44,032 nt of DNA. Origin: Zygnema cylindricum. Lineage: Eukaryota; Streptophyta; Zygnematophyceae; Zygnematales; Zygnemataceae. A program made the translations under genes and the position numbers. The notes beneath the pieces are model-generated. The model made no database searches. It was not told the origin of the DNA and saw only the letters and a list, made by a program, of their open reading frames with translations. Location of the stretch: assembly GCA_037447655.1 (NCBI GenBank), contig JBBHKE010001169.1, forward strand, positions 1-44,032, in the 5' to 3' direction. The number at the start of each line of letters is the position of its first letter. Position 1 is the first letter of the stretch. Below are positions 1 through 11,634 of the stretch, in pieces.

Positions 1-2255
1 CATTCTCATCTTCAAACATATAGATAGAATGGTCTGAGTTGATCCGGATATATCACAAACTGGTGAGAAAGTCATCTAGTTTCTTATTCTTTTTTCGAGG
101 AGCTTGCTTGAGTCTATATAAGGACTTTATCAGCATGTAGACTTTGCTCTCTTCTCCTTCCTCCACAAATCCCTCTCGTTGCCTCATGAAAATTTCTTCC
201 TCTAAGTCACCATGAAGAAAGGCAGTCTTAATATCTATCTGGTGTATTTCCATGTCTTCCGCTGTTGCTAGATAGAGTAGTATCCTTATTGATGGGAATT
301 GAACAACTAGAGCAAAAGTCTCCTCATAGTCAATCCCCTCCTTTTGGGTGAACCCCTTTGCTACCAATCGAGCCTTATATCTCTCGATAATATTATCTAG
401 ATTTAGTTTTAGTTTAAACACCCATTTATAGCCAATCGATTTTCTATTCGGAGGACAGTTCGCTATTTCCCAAGTATTTGCTTCCATGATAGAGGCCATC
501 TCACCATTTATAGCTCTAATCCATCTGTCTTTCTTTGGACTGTTTACTGCCTCTGAGTATGACTCAGGCTCATCTAGGTGAGATAACTTAGTTACCTTGT
601 GAGCGGATTGTTTTTTCCTGAATCATTTTGGTGCTTCTTCTTCCCCCCTCAAACTTTGAAGCTGGGATGGAGGAAAGTCTTAGAACCGGTGAATCTCCTC
701 TCTCTTGGATCTCCTCTAAATCTCTAATCCTTGTTTCCATCATGTCCCTTTCGGGAAAGACGCAGACCTCCTCACCTTCAGACTCAAATGTGATTCTTAT
801 CTTATTGGTATATTTAAAGAGGTCAAATGACTTCCCTTCATCCATGAGAACTAGTTGATTAACCAGATTGATATTTTTCTTTGCTAAGTCATAAACTCTA
901 TATCCCTTGACATCCTCATCATAACCTACAAAATATCCAGGATTTCCCTTAACATCTAGTTTCCAGTTTTTTCTATCCGTGTCAAGACTTTAAACTTGGT
1001 TACCGAATACTTTAAGGTGAGAGATATCTAGTTTCCTTCCAACCCATCTCTCATAAGATGTCATTCCTTTTACGGCTGAGGTAAAGACTCTATTCTTAAT
1101 GTAGTTGGCATAGTTCATGGCTTCTACCCAAAATCTCTTTCCTATTTTCTTATCCGCCAACATACTGCGTGGACTATCTCCTACTGTTCGGTTCAACCTC
1201 TCAACTAACCCATTTTTTTCGGCGTTATATGGTACGATTTTCTGGTGCTAAACTCCCTCACCTCTTAAGTATTCCTCAAATTGGTTAGAGGTATATTCCC
1301 CCCCATTATCACTTCGTATTATCGTTATCGGGGTTCCATCCAACTTCTCACTCCAGGCTTTATATTCTTTGAAGTAAGTTGATGTTTCAGACTTTGTTTT
1401 TAGGAAGTAGACTCTAGAGTATCTAGACAAGTCATTGGTTATTATAAACATAAACCTCTTTCCTCCAACCGAAGGTAATTTTGCAAGTCCCTAGATATTT
1501 GTGTGGATTAGATCTAGTACTTTCTCACCTCTATAGGTGGTGGTTTTGGGAAAGTGAAGTTTATGAGCATTACCTTGAGCATAGCCACTACAATCATCCA
1601 TCATTTCATTATCCCCAAATTGAATGCCTTCTACTACCCCGAGCTTTTTCATTTCCCTCACCTATCAAAATGCACATGCCCCAATCGCTTTTTCCAAATC
1701 ATCAACTTTGGAACACCAATATAGATGTTAATCCATAACATTCCTTTGCTACCCTTATTTGCCGTGAAGTAAACTTTATCCCCAGACTTAGCTGTAAAGA
1801 CTATTTTTTTAGTGAAGGTATTAAACTCTTTGTCATCTAACACAAACGTAGAGACAAGATTTCTACTCAGCTAAGGAATGTAGAGTACATTTGAGAAGGT
1901 GAGTATACAAGTCTTTCCCTCCACTAAGACTTTTAGATCTACCGATCCCACTAGATTTGTTGTAACCACTCTCCCATCCCCATACTCTATCTGTACAGTA
2001 GGAATTTCTCTTAGTTTAGTAAAGAGATGTTTATCACGTCACATATGCATGGACGCACCTGAGTCGATAATCCATCTTTGATGTGGAGCTTCTCGAATTG
2101 CTCTAAGAGCACACTTTTGCTTTCGAGGAATCTCATTCTCCTCTAGACTCTCCTCAAGAACCAGCTTTCCATACTCCTCCTCAGATGACTCCTCATTTTC
2201 TCCTTTCACATTTGTGACCACAAGTGCCTTTTTCTTCCCTCCGCAAGAACGCTCT
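1..2255 (-). mobile_element. Truncated Ty1/copia retrotransposon remnant (protease-integrase-RT part)
   Basis: Minus-strand copia pol remnant that continues past the left edge. From right to left it shows: protease with an intact D-S-G triplet (about 2,040-2,080); the GAG-pre-integrase region (about 1,480-1,843); integrase core with an SDNGGEYTS motif (1,248-1,451) and a later piece with conserved NYIKNRV-type residues (990-1,196); the linker (588-845); and the RT amino half (53-499) with the KWVFKLKL, YKARLVAKGFTQKEGIDYEE and DIKTAFLHG motifs. The coding frame is broken by frameshifts and stops; for example, a TGA near position 50 replaces a glycine codon before the next RT block. Similarity to the neighbouring copia copies stops near 2,255, so gag, primer site and 5' LTR are absent. 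It is a relative of the elements at 2,452-18,372 but clearly diverged from them. Confidence 0.85.
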
Positions 2256-2451
2256 TGACGGTTATCGCTAGAAATTTTAAGTTGTTAATGTTTGATAATA
2301 CCATGATTAGATGCACTATAAATGACACACAATTCAATAATTTACATAAAGAAGTGCAAGAAAAATCAAAATTTACTTCAATCATTTAAAGATAGCAAAT
2401 TGATGTATACATACAATAGAATAAAAGGAGTTAAGAAAGCTTTATTCAAAA
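2256..2451. other. Unassigned AT-rich segment between two copia sequences
   Basis: This stretch separates the truncated copia remnant from LTR A. I see no ORF or repeat that I can name. Its last five bases, CAAAA (2,447-2,451), recur immediately after LTR D (18,373-18,377), so it is the left target flank of the outer copia insertion. Confidence 0.5.
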
Positions 2452-3456
2452 TGTAACTCTGAGACCTCCATAGGTCTTCAGAGTAGGCAGCTCACACTAA
2501 GCCTCTAGAATAACCCTGACCCCTTTATGTGTCAGCAAGAATAACTACCACCCTCGTAGACTCCCTTGAGTCTCTACCAAAAAAAATCTCTCAATTTGCT
2601 CCCTTGAGCAGTAAGTTATGCTGGGTAAAACTTGACCTTTTTGTACAGAAGCTCTTTGAGAGAGAGGGTCCTATCTACTAAATTTTCTAAGTCCTATCTC
2701 CCTCTAAAACTTTATTAATTAACGTACGACACTAATCATATTACTGTGTCGTACACAAAGGTAAAGCTGCCTATGTACTTTCTGTACAAACATTGTACGT
2801 CATGGCAAAAAAAATAACACATGTTATATCCAGATTCGTTCACATAATCTCCGGAGATAACGCGATCCAATGTCATTGTGCCACGTGTCATCCTATATGG
2901 CAAGGACCGCAAACCGCCGAAATCCTTTTTGACGATCTCGGCATCATTTCCGGTCGTCCGATTGAAGCCAGATTTTGAACGTAGCTGTCATAAATAATTG
3001 CATGGTATTTGTTTCGCTATCGAAACAAATTGCGCGGTATCTATATCTTTACCGTACCGTACTCCGTACTTTACATAAATGAATATATGCATTCCGTATA
3101 TAGTTTGCCGTTAAATGATTTAGTCTACATTTAATTTTTTATATAATTATCAAACCCTTTATCTCTTAACACTAGTTTTAGACTATACGGATAAAGCTAC
3201 CGGCTGTAGGGGAATTTGACGGAAGTAGGTACCAAGATCAAGTTTGTCAAACCCATTTTTGGTAAATCAACCCATCTATTGCCTGTCTTCCTCTGGATTG
3301 CATAAGCAGCCATGGCTCTAACTTCCTCTCCAACTCTCAGTGACTGCGATAAGTGTGAATGTTGGAGAGAGAAGTTAGAGACAGACTTCCTCAGCTTCTT
3401 TTCTAAAATTTATTTTAGACCTAGAAAAATACTAAAAAGAACCATTAATTTCTACA
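2452..3456 (-). repeat. LTR A (3' LTR, left outer end)
   Basis: 1,005 bp. Read on the element strand it starts TGTAGAAATTAATGG and ends in CA. On the window strand its left end is TGTAACTCTGAGACCTCC and its right end ...TTTCTACA. It is bordered on the right by the polypurine tract (window strand CTCCCCTTATTCTC, 3,457-3,470) and on the left by target repeat CAAAA. It carries CCACGTGTCA (2,881-2,890), a G-box-type core present at the same place in all four LTRs, and many GTAC tetramers. The first 20 nt inside its left end encode the gag start (ATGGAGGTCTCAGAG on the minus strand), although in a 3' LTR this copy would not be used. Confidence 0.85.
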
Positions 3457-4050
3457 CTCCCCTTATTCTCTAGTCACCTTTTAATTACAAACCACACTTC
3501 TCCCTGCAAAAAATTAGTTTAGGGGAAGGCACAGGTTTGGTCATCGTATATGCTACCATTTCACTATCTATTCTATATTCTAAACTGATTATTCTGTCTT
3601 TTACCTTTTCCCTAACAAAACTAATCCTAATGTCTATATGTTTTGCTTTAGAATAGTGTTTAAGATTGGCAGAATAGCAATAGCTGCCTGATTGTCACAA
3701 AATACTTCATGAACACCACTCTTAAGATGACAAAGTTCACCAAGAAAGGACTTGACCCACATTAATTCTTTACAGCAGAGCTAGAGGCAATGTACTCAGT
3801 CTCCATGGTGGACTGGGCAATGACCTTTTGCTGCTTGCTGCTCTAGCAGCAAGCCCCATCACCCACATACAATACATACCCAAACGTGCATCTTCTCATA
3901 GAGCATCCCCATAGTTGACATCACTCCAAGTGGTGATCTCAGTATTGTTCCCACCAAAATGCAACCATAGATCTCTAGTCCCTATGAGATATCTAAGGAC
4001 TCCTCCCAATCTTTCTTAGTGGTAGTATTCAGACTCCTACTTAGTACTCT

Positions 4051-7000
4051 TACAACTGCGGCTAAGTCAGGATGGGTACAATTCATGAAATATATTAGGT
4101 TGCCCACTACTTGTCTATAAGGAATGGTCTGTATAAATCTTTTCTCTTTCGGGCCTACCTCATCATTAAAGATTTTAACTCCCTCTTCCATACTCCTTTC
4201 AATTCCCTTCTTTAATTCCATAGGAGTGGTACAACTATTAGCCTTGTCCATTTAGAATTTTTCTAACGTGTTTCCAATGTCTTCTTTTTTGATTTAATCT
4301 TATTATTTTTATATCTCTGTCTCTCTCTATCTGAATTCCCAAAATACACCTTGCTTCTCGCATGTCTTTCATCTCAAATCTTCCTTTTAGATCATTCTTC
4401 AACTTATTAATTTGATCCATAGATTTTCTTAAAACAAGCAAATCATCAACATATATTGCAATAAAAATAATTCTTTCCTCATCTTCAAACAAATAAATTG
4501 AGTGATCTGAGCTGATCCAAATTTATCCCAAACCTGTAAGGATCTCATCGAGCTTTTTGTTCCATTGACGGGGCGCCTGTTTTAGCCTATACAAGGATTT
4601 GATCAGTTTGCATACCTTGCTCTCCGCCACTTGCTCCACAAATCCTTCGAGCTGTTCATAAAAATCTCCTCTTCAAACTCTCCATGTAGGAAGGCCGTCT
4701 TGATATCCATCTGATGCACTTCCATGTCTTCTGCTGCTGCCATATGGAGAAGTATTCGAATAGAGGGAAACTTGATGACCGGAGCAAAAGTCGCCTCGTA
4801 GTTAATTCCCTCTTTTTGGGTAAATCCCTTCCCCACTAACCGATTCTTGTAGAGCTCAATGGTATTATCCGGGTTGAGTTTCAGTTTATTTACCCACTTA
4901 CACCTGATTAGCTTTGTATCAGAGGGAGAGTCCACCAAGTCCCACGTATTGGCTACCATAATCAAAGCCATTTCCTCATTAATGGTTGTCTTCCACCGGT
5001 TCTTCTCAGGTTATTACATCGCCTCACCATAAGTTTAGGGTTCATCATGATGAGATAGTTTGGTTACCTTGTTGTTAACTTGTTTCTCTTGCGGTCTTTT
5101 GCTGCTTCTCCTTCCACCCTCAAACTCTGATGCCGAAATGGATGGCTCTCCTGGATTCTTTCGAATAGTTTTGTCTTCTCCTCTATCCGTTGATACTAAG
5201 TCTATTTCCAGCACGTCTTTCGCTTCGCTTGGATTAAGGACTAGGGGTTCCACGGCTGAATTCTTCTCGGTTTCAATTGTACCTGCAAGATCATCATCTT
5301 CTCAAAAACCTGGATAGTTAGGAAGATCAAAGCCATCTGAATTTTTTGACTCAAATCTGATATTGACTGTCTTTGTATGCTTAAAGGGATCTATAGATTT
5401 CTTTTCATCCATGACCACAAGATGCTTAACTAGGATTATATCTTCTCTCTTGAGATCATACACTCTATATCCTTTTACATCTTCATCATATCCTAGCATA
5501 TATCTTGGTTTTCCTTTTGGATCCAACTTCTAATTTGACCGGTCTGTGTCTAGGCTGAACACTTCACTATTGAAAATCAAGTGTGAAACATCTGGTTTTC
5601 GGCCGGTCCATCTCTCATAAGGAGTTTGGCCTTTTACTGCGGAAGTCAGAACTCTATTCTTGAGATAATTTGCACAGTTCTTTGCTTCGGCCCAAAATCT
5701 ATTTCCTATCTTTTTATCTGAGAGCATACTCATAGAAGTATCAGTTAGTGTTCTATTTAACCTCTCAGCTACACCACTCTGCTCAAGATTTTCAAGAACT
5801 GTCTTTTGGTGTTGCACTCCATCTTCTCTCAAAAAATCCTCATACTGATTAGAGGTATATTCTCCCCCATTATCACTCCTTACTCTCTTAATAGAGGTTT
5901 CATGGATTTTCTAACTCCATGCCTTATATTCCTTAAAAATCTGTGGGGCCTATAACTTATTTTTCAAAAAATACACTCTAGAGTATTGAGACTAATCGTC
6001 AATGATTTTAATCATAAACCTTTTACCACCGGGTGAGGGTACTTTGGCCGGTCCCCAAACATCAGTGTGTAACAAGTCTAACACTTTTTCCTTTTTATAG
6101 GTGACTTCCTTTGGAAAGGGTAACCTGTGTGCCTTACCTTGAGCACAACCACTACAATCACTAAAGTTTTCACTTTCTCCAAACTGAATTCCTTTCACTT
6201 TTCCCATCTTTTTCATTTCTTTCAATTTATCTAAATGCACATGTCCCAGCCTCTTATGCCACAACATAATATCATGAACACCAGCATAGTAAATTTTTTT
6301 TCTTTTCATTGCTTAAAATCAGCCTAAACATCCCTTGGCTACCTTTTTCAGCAGTGAAATAAACTTCCTCCTCAAAGTTATCAGTAAAGGTTCCCTTCCT
6401 AGTGCTAGTTTCAAAACCCTTATCATCTAATACAGACGTTAAAGAAAAGGTTTCTGTTTAGCTCTTGAATAAACAACACATTAAAGAATGTCACTATGGC
6501 TGTCTTTCTCTCCATTAAGACTTTCAGATCTATCGATCCTACCCTAGTAGTAGTGACTACCCTCCCATCCCCATACTCTATCTCTACGGTGGGAATCTTT
6601 CTCATCTTTGTGAAAAGATGTTTATCCTTACACATGTGCATGGGGGCACTGGAATCCACAATCCAACCTCCTTCACCTTTCAAACTTCCAAAAGCACACT
6701 TCTGCTTTCGAGGAATTTTGACCTCAGTCTTTGCCTCCAACTCCTCAACCAGCAAGAGCTCACCGTCCTCGTCCTCGGATTCCTCCTCGTGTACCTGAGT
6801 CACACTAGCAGTTTTCTTTCCTCTTGGAGGTCCACTGGTCTGCCCCTTGTTTTACCAAAGTTTGGTTAGCTTAGTGCACTCTGCCATATAATGCCCACGT
6901 TTATTACAAAAATGACACAAACCCTAGGGAGCCCTCAGTCCAAACTCCTTGGTCTGATTTTATTGCCCTCCCTTCCATAATTTGCGATCGGTTTTCTAAA

Positions 7001-7185
7001 ATCATTGTTTCTCCAATCGATCCTAGCTGCGAAGGATTGCCCACTTTTTCCTCCGTTTCGGATCTCAATCGTGTTCTCCCGAACGAGAATCATCTCTACC
7101 ACTGAATTCCATATCCACCTTGAGTTTGGCAAGTCCTACACACGGTTGACTATGTTCTCGAACTCATTTGGTAACTTCATGAGCA
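4051..7185 (-). repeat. Identical 3,135-bp internal tract, copy 1
   Basis: Matches 13,552-16,686 at a constant offset of 9,501 with no difference that I could find; all translated fragments inside are identical, and so are their stops and frameshifts. Identity stops abruptly: base 4,050 (T) differs from 13,551 (C), and 7,186 (A) differs from 16,687 (G). Outside these points the copies differ by many substitutions and indels. The tract covers gag C-terminus, zinc knuckle, protease, integrase, RT and the beginning of RNase H. Confidence 0.9.
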
Positions 7186-7778
7186 AACAGTTAACCTTAA
7201 TCTTCTCAGTTTTAACCTGTCCTGCACTCTCTAGCTCCATGAAAAGTGTTGCGAGCTCATTACAATAATCCAACATCTTCCCCCCTTTGTATACATATGC
7301 GTGAATTTTTTGATCAGCCAACTGCTGTTGCTGAATTGTACCACTTTGGTACATCTCTATGAGAGCCACCTAAAGATTGAATGCCCTCTCTACGTGCAAA
7401 TGAAGAGATGCATGCCCTTGAGTAAGATGGCGGAGAATGAAGTGCTTTGCCGCCATATTGTTGTAGTCCCAAGTATCTGTATCATTCTCCTCGTTCCTCG
7501 CAATAGGTGACAGGAATGCCGAACCCGTTGCTATCGATGTGATTGTCTCTTTCTCCTTTCCTTTCTCCGCCACCTCCTGTTCCTTTGTCTCCTGCGTTGG
7601 AGATGGATCTGCATCTCTCGTGAATCTGCTTCCTCGAAACCCTTGAGGGTTGCCTAGACTTGATGGACGCCTCACCCAGCCACTCACTATTCCCCAAAAC
7701 CTTTTCTCACATATAGCTGTTATCATCATACTGTTCCACTAAATGATGTCGGTTCTATTAAAGATGGGCACCCTAGAT

Positions 7779-7793
7779 GGTGGGCCCATAACC
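7779..7793 (-). other. Primer-binding site, copy 1 (initiator tRNA-Met anticodon arm type)
   Basis: The window strand reads GGTGGGCCCATAACC directly against the inner end of LTR B. From memory of the plant initiator tRNA-Met sequence, this is identical to tRNA nucleotides about 25-39, covering the anticodon CAU. Such a site fits priming by a 5' tRNA half cut in the anticodon loop, as known for Drosophila copia, rather than by the tRNA 3' end. On the element strand the site is translated in frame within gag as Val-Met-Gly-Pro-Pro. Confidence 0.75.
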
Positions 7794-8845
7794 TGCAACT
7801 CTGAGACCTCCATTGGCCCTCAAAGTAAGCACCTCACACGAAGCCTCTAGGATAACACTGACCACTTTGAGTTCTAGGAAAAATAACTGCCACTTTGGCA
7901 AAAAAAAACTTTGACTACCTCCACCTCGTTAAAGCAAGACTCCTTTGAGTCGAGAGCAAAAAGAATCTCTGAATTTGCTCCCCTGAGCAGTAAGTTATGG
8001 AGGGTCAAAGTTGATTTTTTGTATAGAAGCTCTCTAGGAGAGAGGGTCCTATCTACCAAATTTGTCTAAGTCCTATCGCTCTCTAAAACTCTATCTACGA
8101 CACCAATCAAAATAATGTGTCACACAGAAAGGTAAAGGTACCGGTGTACCTTTTGTAGAACCATTGTACGATATGGCCAACGAATCGACACATGTCATAT
8201 CTTGATTCGTTCTTGTAATCCTCGAAGATGTCGTAATCTAATGTGGTCGTGCCACGTGTCAATCGATGTGGCGGTGACCGAAAATCGTTGAAATCGTATT
8301 CCGCGATTTGGCATTCTTCGCGGCCGTCCGAGCGAAACCGGGTTTTTATCGCAATCGTCATAAATCCTTGCGCGATATTTATTTCGCTATCGAAACAAAA
8401 TGCGAGGTATCCGTTTCGGAACCATACCGTACTCCGTACTTTACAAAAATGTGTATCCATGTGTGACGTCTATAGTTACGGTTAAATGAATTAGTTCAAG
8501 CTTCACAGTTTAAATATTTGTCAAACCCTACATGTCTTAGCACTGATCCTATACTATAGGATAAAGTTACCGTCTATTTCAGACTTGACGGACGGCATGT
8601 ACTACGATCAAATCCTGGGTCCGTCAAGTATATTTTGGTAAATCTACCAAAATCTACCACTTGTCTCTCTATCTCTTAAGCAGCATAGGCAGCCATGGCT
8701 CTAGCTTCCTCTTCAACTTTCAGTGACTGCGACAAGTTACAAGAGTGGGAGTTGAATAGAGGAGTTAGAAGCAGACTGCCTCGGCTTCTTTTATGCCTTT
8801 TATCTTACACCTATAAAATACTATAAATAACTATTATTTTATACA
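7794..8845 (-). repeat. LTR B (5' LTR of internal copy 1)
   Basis: 1,052 bp, with window-strand ends TGCAACTCTGAG... and ...TTTTATACA. It shares the LTR family landmarks: CCACGTGTCA (8,252-8,261), CCGTACTCCGTACTTTA and GGCAGCCATGGCTCTAGC near the right end. It has drifted well away from LTR A and LTR D. The gag ATG (minus strand, 7,813) lies 20 nt inside its inner end and runs straight into the primer site. The right flank is GTAAC (8,846-8,850), with no matching partner at LTR A or LTR C, so its original mate is missing. Confidence 0.82.
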
Positions 8846-9396
8846 GTAACTGTGGAGGGGGTCTTGACCAACGGACGCCATTTCGCAAAAGCAAAGTCTG
8901 TCAAAGCGCTTCTCTCTCTCCCTCTCCCACTAACGGTTATATCTCACAAATCTTGCAATGAAAAAAGGCAAGAAAGGTATCTAACAAAATATCTATAAAA
9001 AATGTTTATGCCGGCTATCTTTTAGCTTATTTTGATGGCAAGTACAGTGAGAACAAACGATAAAACAAAATCGAGAAACCATGGCAGAATGTTTTAGATT
9101 CAGTGACGTCGGCGCTATTATAAGTGAGCGTGGCGTCAAAATGTCACAAACCCTAAACATCTACAATATCACTAGTAGCTAGACGTCTACAAAGTCACTA
9201 TTTTGTAAACGTCATCAATTGTCGTGAGTTTTGTAGTCGTCCACAAACCGTCACAAATTACAAATATGTCTACGTCATCATGATCTAAAGTAACGATTTG
9301 ATTTTTTTACATACGAATGCTCTTAAAGTATTACAGAGAATCTTCGCTAAAAACAAAGTTACAAGACTAAAGTTTCAGTTACATGGGAAAGTGCCC
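8846..9396. mobile_element. Truncated PIF/Harbinger-like non-autonomous element
   Basis: It aligns with the right half of the complete element at 30,254-31,229: a shared GGGTCTTG start region, an AATCGAGAARCCATGGC block (about 9,071-9,090 against about 30,860-30,880), ACATCTACAATRTCAC, the GTAGTCGT(C)CAC blocks, and a right end of GTTACATGGGAAAGTGCCC. That end is followed by TAA (9,397-9,399), the target site typical of this superfamily. The left half is missing because LTR B abuts what would be the middle of the element. No transposase is encoded. Confidence 0.65.
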
Positions 9397-9730
9397 TAAT
9401 AACGATACACATTGCTACCATTGTGAACCGCTTATAGTGTTTGTACTACTATATCAGAGCCACTAAATTTTGACCCTTTAACCTAAAATATAATTGACAA
9501 TAATGATTTTCCATTCACGTTAATGTAGATACGGTTTGGGTCGTACATCCATCGGAAGGTTTTTGTAATTGTACCAACATCATTAGAGGATGTAATATTT
9601 AGGTCCATCGGATAGTGTCTGTAAACAGGTTTTAGCATACGTGTTAAACTTTGAGTGGTACCACATACGTTAAATATTATATATTGAAAATCTTGAAAGA
9701 TTTTTCAAATAGTGCAGTTTTATTTTAACA
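9397..9730. other. No gene seen
   Basis: 334 bp of AT-rich sequence between the truncated Harbinger-like element and the left end of the next TIR element. I see no ORF, RNA gene or named repeat. Confidence 0.5.
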
Positions 9731-9841
9731 TCTATGCCAATTGTTATTAGCGATTATAAATTATAAGTGTTAAAATTTAATTAGCGTTAATAAAGCTAAT
9801 GTTGGTTTTTCAAGATTTCAAAAAAAAAATTTTTACTCTAA

Positions 9842-10627
9842 GGGAACTTTTGCATGTGCTAAAGTTACGGTTATTTTCTGTCCTTTTCCTGTATAACTTG
9901 AAAAAAACAAGAAAATCCGTAGCCGTACCAAAAAATTGAAATTACCACCGTACAAATTGCGTAACCCTTAAACTTTAAATGTACTGCAATTTATTGTCTA
10001 GCGCAATGCAATTTGTCGTTTAGCGCATTTCGACCTATTTTCGCATCCTTCCATCTCATGTTCAAACTTTACATAAAATCACCTCGCGAGGTGATTTTAA
10101 ATGAAGTTCCACAAGGTGAGCGAATAGGGAGATGTTGTCGCACGTTTCAAAAGTTTTGTAAATTTTTTTTGCGCGGAGTTTAAAAAAAAAAAAAACACTA
10201 CACATCTCCAACTTGTGCGTACTGTTTTTCGTGCGCTGGTTTCTGTACAGGGGCCGTCTCTCTCAAACACACGTGTCTTCACACATATGACGTGGGAAAA
10301 ACATTGGGCACCTGTCGGCAAGTGGGAAGAAGAAAAACGAAACTGCATTTTTGTGCGACTGCGAAAGGTATTTTAGGGTTTCGACATGTCGACAACGTGT
10401 CGTACGAACATTACGAAGTCAGAAAAATTGTACAAGTTGAGTGGAAGTTTCCCCTCATTTTGTGTACAACTTCATCTGTCACATTATTTCGTACACTTCT
10501 ACGTAAGCCATTTTTTTAAGTAAGAAGTTACTTACGTTTACATCCGAATGCTTTGAAAGTTTTAAAAAGAATGTTCGTTAAAAAACAAAGTAACAAGATT
10601 AAGTTTCGGTTACATGCCAAAGTACTC
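9842..10627. mobile_element. PIF/Harbinger-like non-autonomous element, TSD TAA
   Basis: 786 bp with imperfect terminal inverted repeats: the left end GGGAACTTTTGCATGT matches the reverse complement of the right end ACATGCCAAAGTACTC. It is flanked by TAA on both sides (9,839-9,841 and 10,628-10,630). Its last 100 bp (TTACATCCGAATGCTTTGAA...) resemble the ends of the related elements at 9,396 and 31,229. It contains a perfect 26-bp palindrome (10,074-10,099). No transposase ORF is present. Confidence 0.75.
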
Positions 10628-10841
10628 TAATTGATACATAATGCCTGATTTGGGTACAACGGATCTCCCATCAAGATCTTCAAAGTAAAATAGATATAAA
10701 TATAAAATATGACAAATCATACACCGTCGCGTCTTTTTACTCTAATTTATTCATAACTCTACTTTGGGTTTTCTTCCTGTATAATTAATACACGATTAAT
10801 ATATCTACACAAAAATATGTACAATCTCATTTTGCCTTTCA

Positions 10842-11634
10842 GGGTACGGCCCCATGTGACTAAGTTCAGGCTTTTCTCTGCCATTTTCTTTTCACACTTA
10901 GCGTCGTACTGCCTAAGTTAAAACCGTACGAAAAAACCGCAATTTTGTAGGGTAAAATTTACGTCATTCTCGAACTAAGGATGCACAAAAATTTGTCGTC
11001 TTGTGTTTTTTCGACCAACTGTCACGTCATCTTCAAACTTATCATAAACCACATCGGCAATGTGTTTTAAGCAAAGTAAAACCGTTTACACAAATAGGAA
11101 AACATATTCCCACGTGTGAAAACTTTTCAAAAATATTTGACGACTGAAGTACAGGGCTGCTCGTTTTTGTCCGCATGCACCTTGTACGGTTCTTTTCTTT
11201 CTACGGTCTCGAGGCTGTAGTGTCATTTCACGCAAAGTTGAAAAAATTGCGAAAGTGGAAAATCTGCGAACTTGAAAAATCTGCGAAGTCATGGAGGCCG
11301 AACAAAAGAAGTTTATGCAAAGGCATGTTGTACAGTCACGGGTGCAAGGCTATACGTCTACGATGTCACGCAATGACATGCAACATGGCAAATCATTTCA
11401 AAAATTACGATGTGTCTTGTGATGCTTCAAAAAAATTCGAAAATATACAGTGTGGCAAAGACAAATTGTACACTGTGACAGTCGTCACGGGTAATCTCGA
11501 CGTATACAATCTTCACAAAGTTAAGTATCAATTTCGAGTTAAAACACATACACACATCTGAAATCTGGGTTTGCCGAATCCGCGCTAAAATACAAAGTAA
11601 GTTCGTTAAGTTACAAGTACTTGGTGCCGTACCC
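10842..11634. mobile_element. PIF/Harbinger-like non-autonomous element
   Basis: 793 bp. The left end GGGTACGGCCCCATGT and the right end ACTTGGTGCCGTACCC form a near-perfect terminal inverted repeat. The left flank is TCA and the right flank TTA (11,635-11,637), consistent with a 3-bp TTA duplication with one later change. The interior follows the same order of blocks as its relatives: a GTCACGTCATCTTCAAACTT region (about 11,022-11,041), then an imperfect palindrome (about 11,049-11,071), then CACGTGTGAAAACTTTTCAAAAA. Apparent ORFs inside (for example 11,175-11,561) show no recognisable domain. Confidence 0.7.

Larger units (their letters stand above)
3457..7813 (-). pseudogene. Copia gag-pol pseudogene, copy 1
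   Basis: Minus-strand gag-pol remnant between LTR A and LTR B. From right to left: gag start ATG at 7,813, inside LTR B; gag body (7,136-7,729) with the MALIEMYQSGTIQQ-type block; zinc knuckle CHFCNKRGHYMAEC (about 6,880-6,925); protease whose D-S-G triplet reads D-S-S (codons at 6,648-6,656); GAG-pre-integrase with WHKRLGHVHLDKL and CSGC (5,992-6,309); integrase (5,530-5,832 and upstream); RT (4,603-4,971, YVDDLL near 4,450); RNase H (about 3,460-4,251). It has many stops (for example W to TAG before RNase H near 3,844, and TAA within RT near 4,527) and frameshifts near 4,270 and 4,650. The RNase H part lacks about 12 bp present in copy 2. It cannot encode a working polyprotein. Confidence 0.88.

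Noticed and set aside
11175-11561. 128-codon ORF as a transposase
   Set aside because: It lies wholly inside a non-autonomous Harbinger-like element, has no DDE or DNA-binding pattern, and is not conserved in the related copies.
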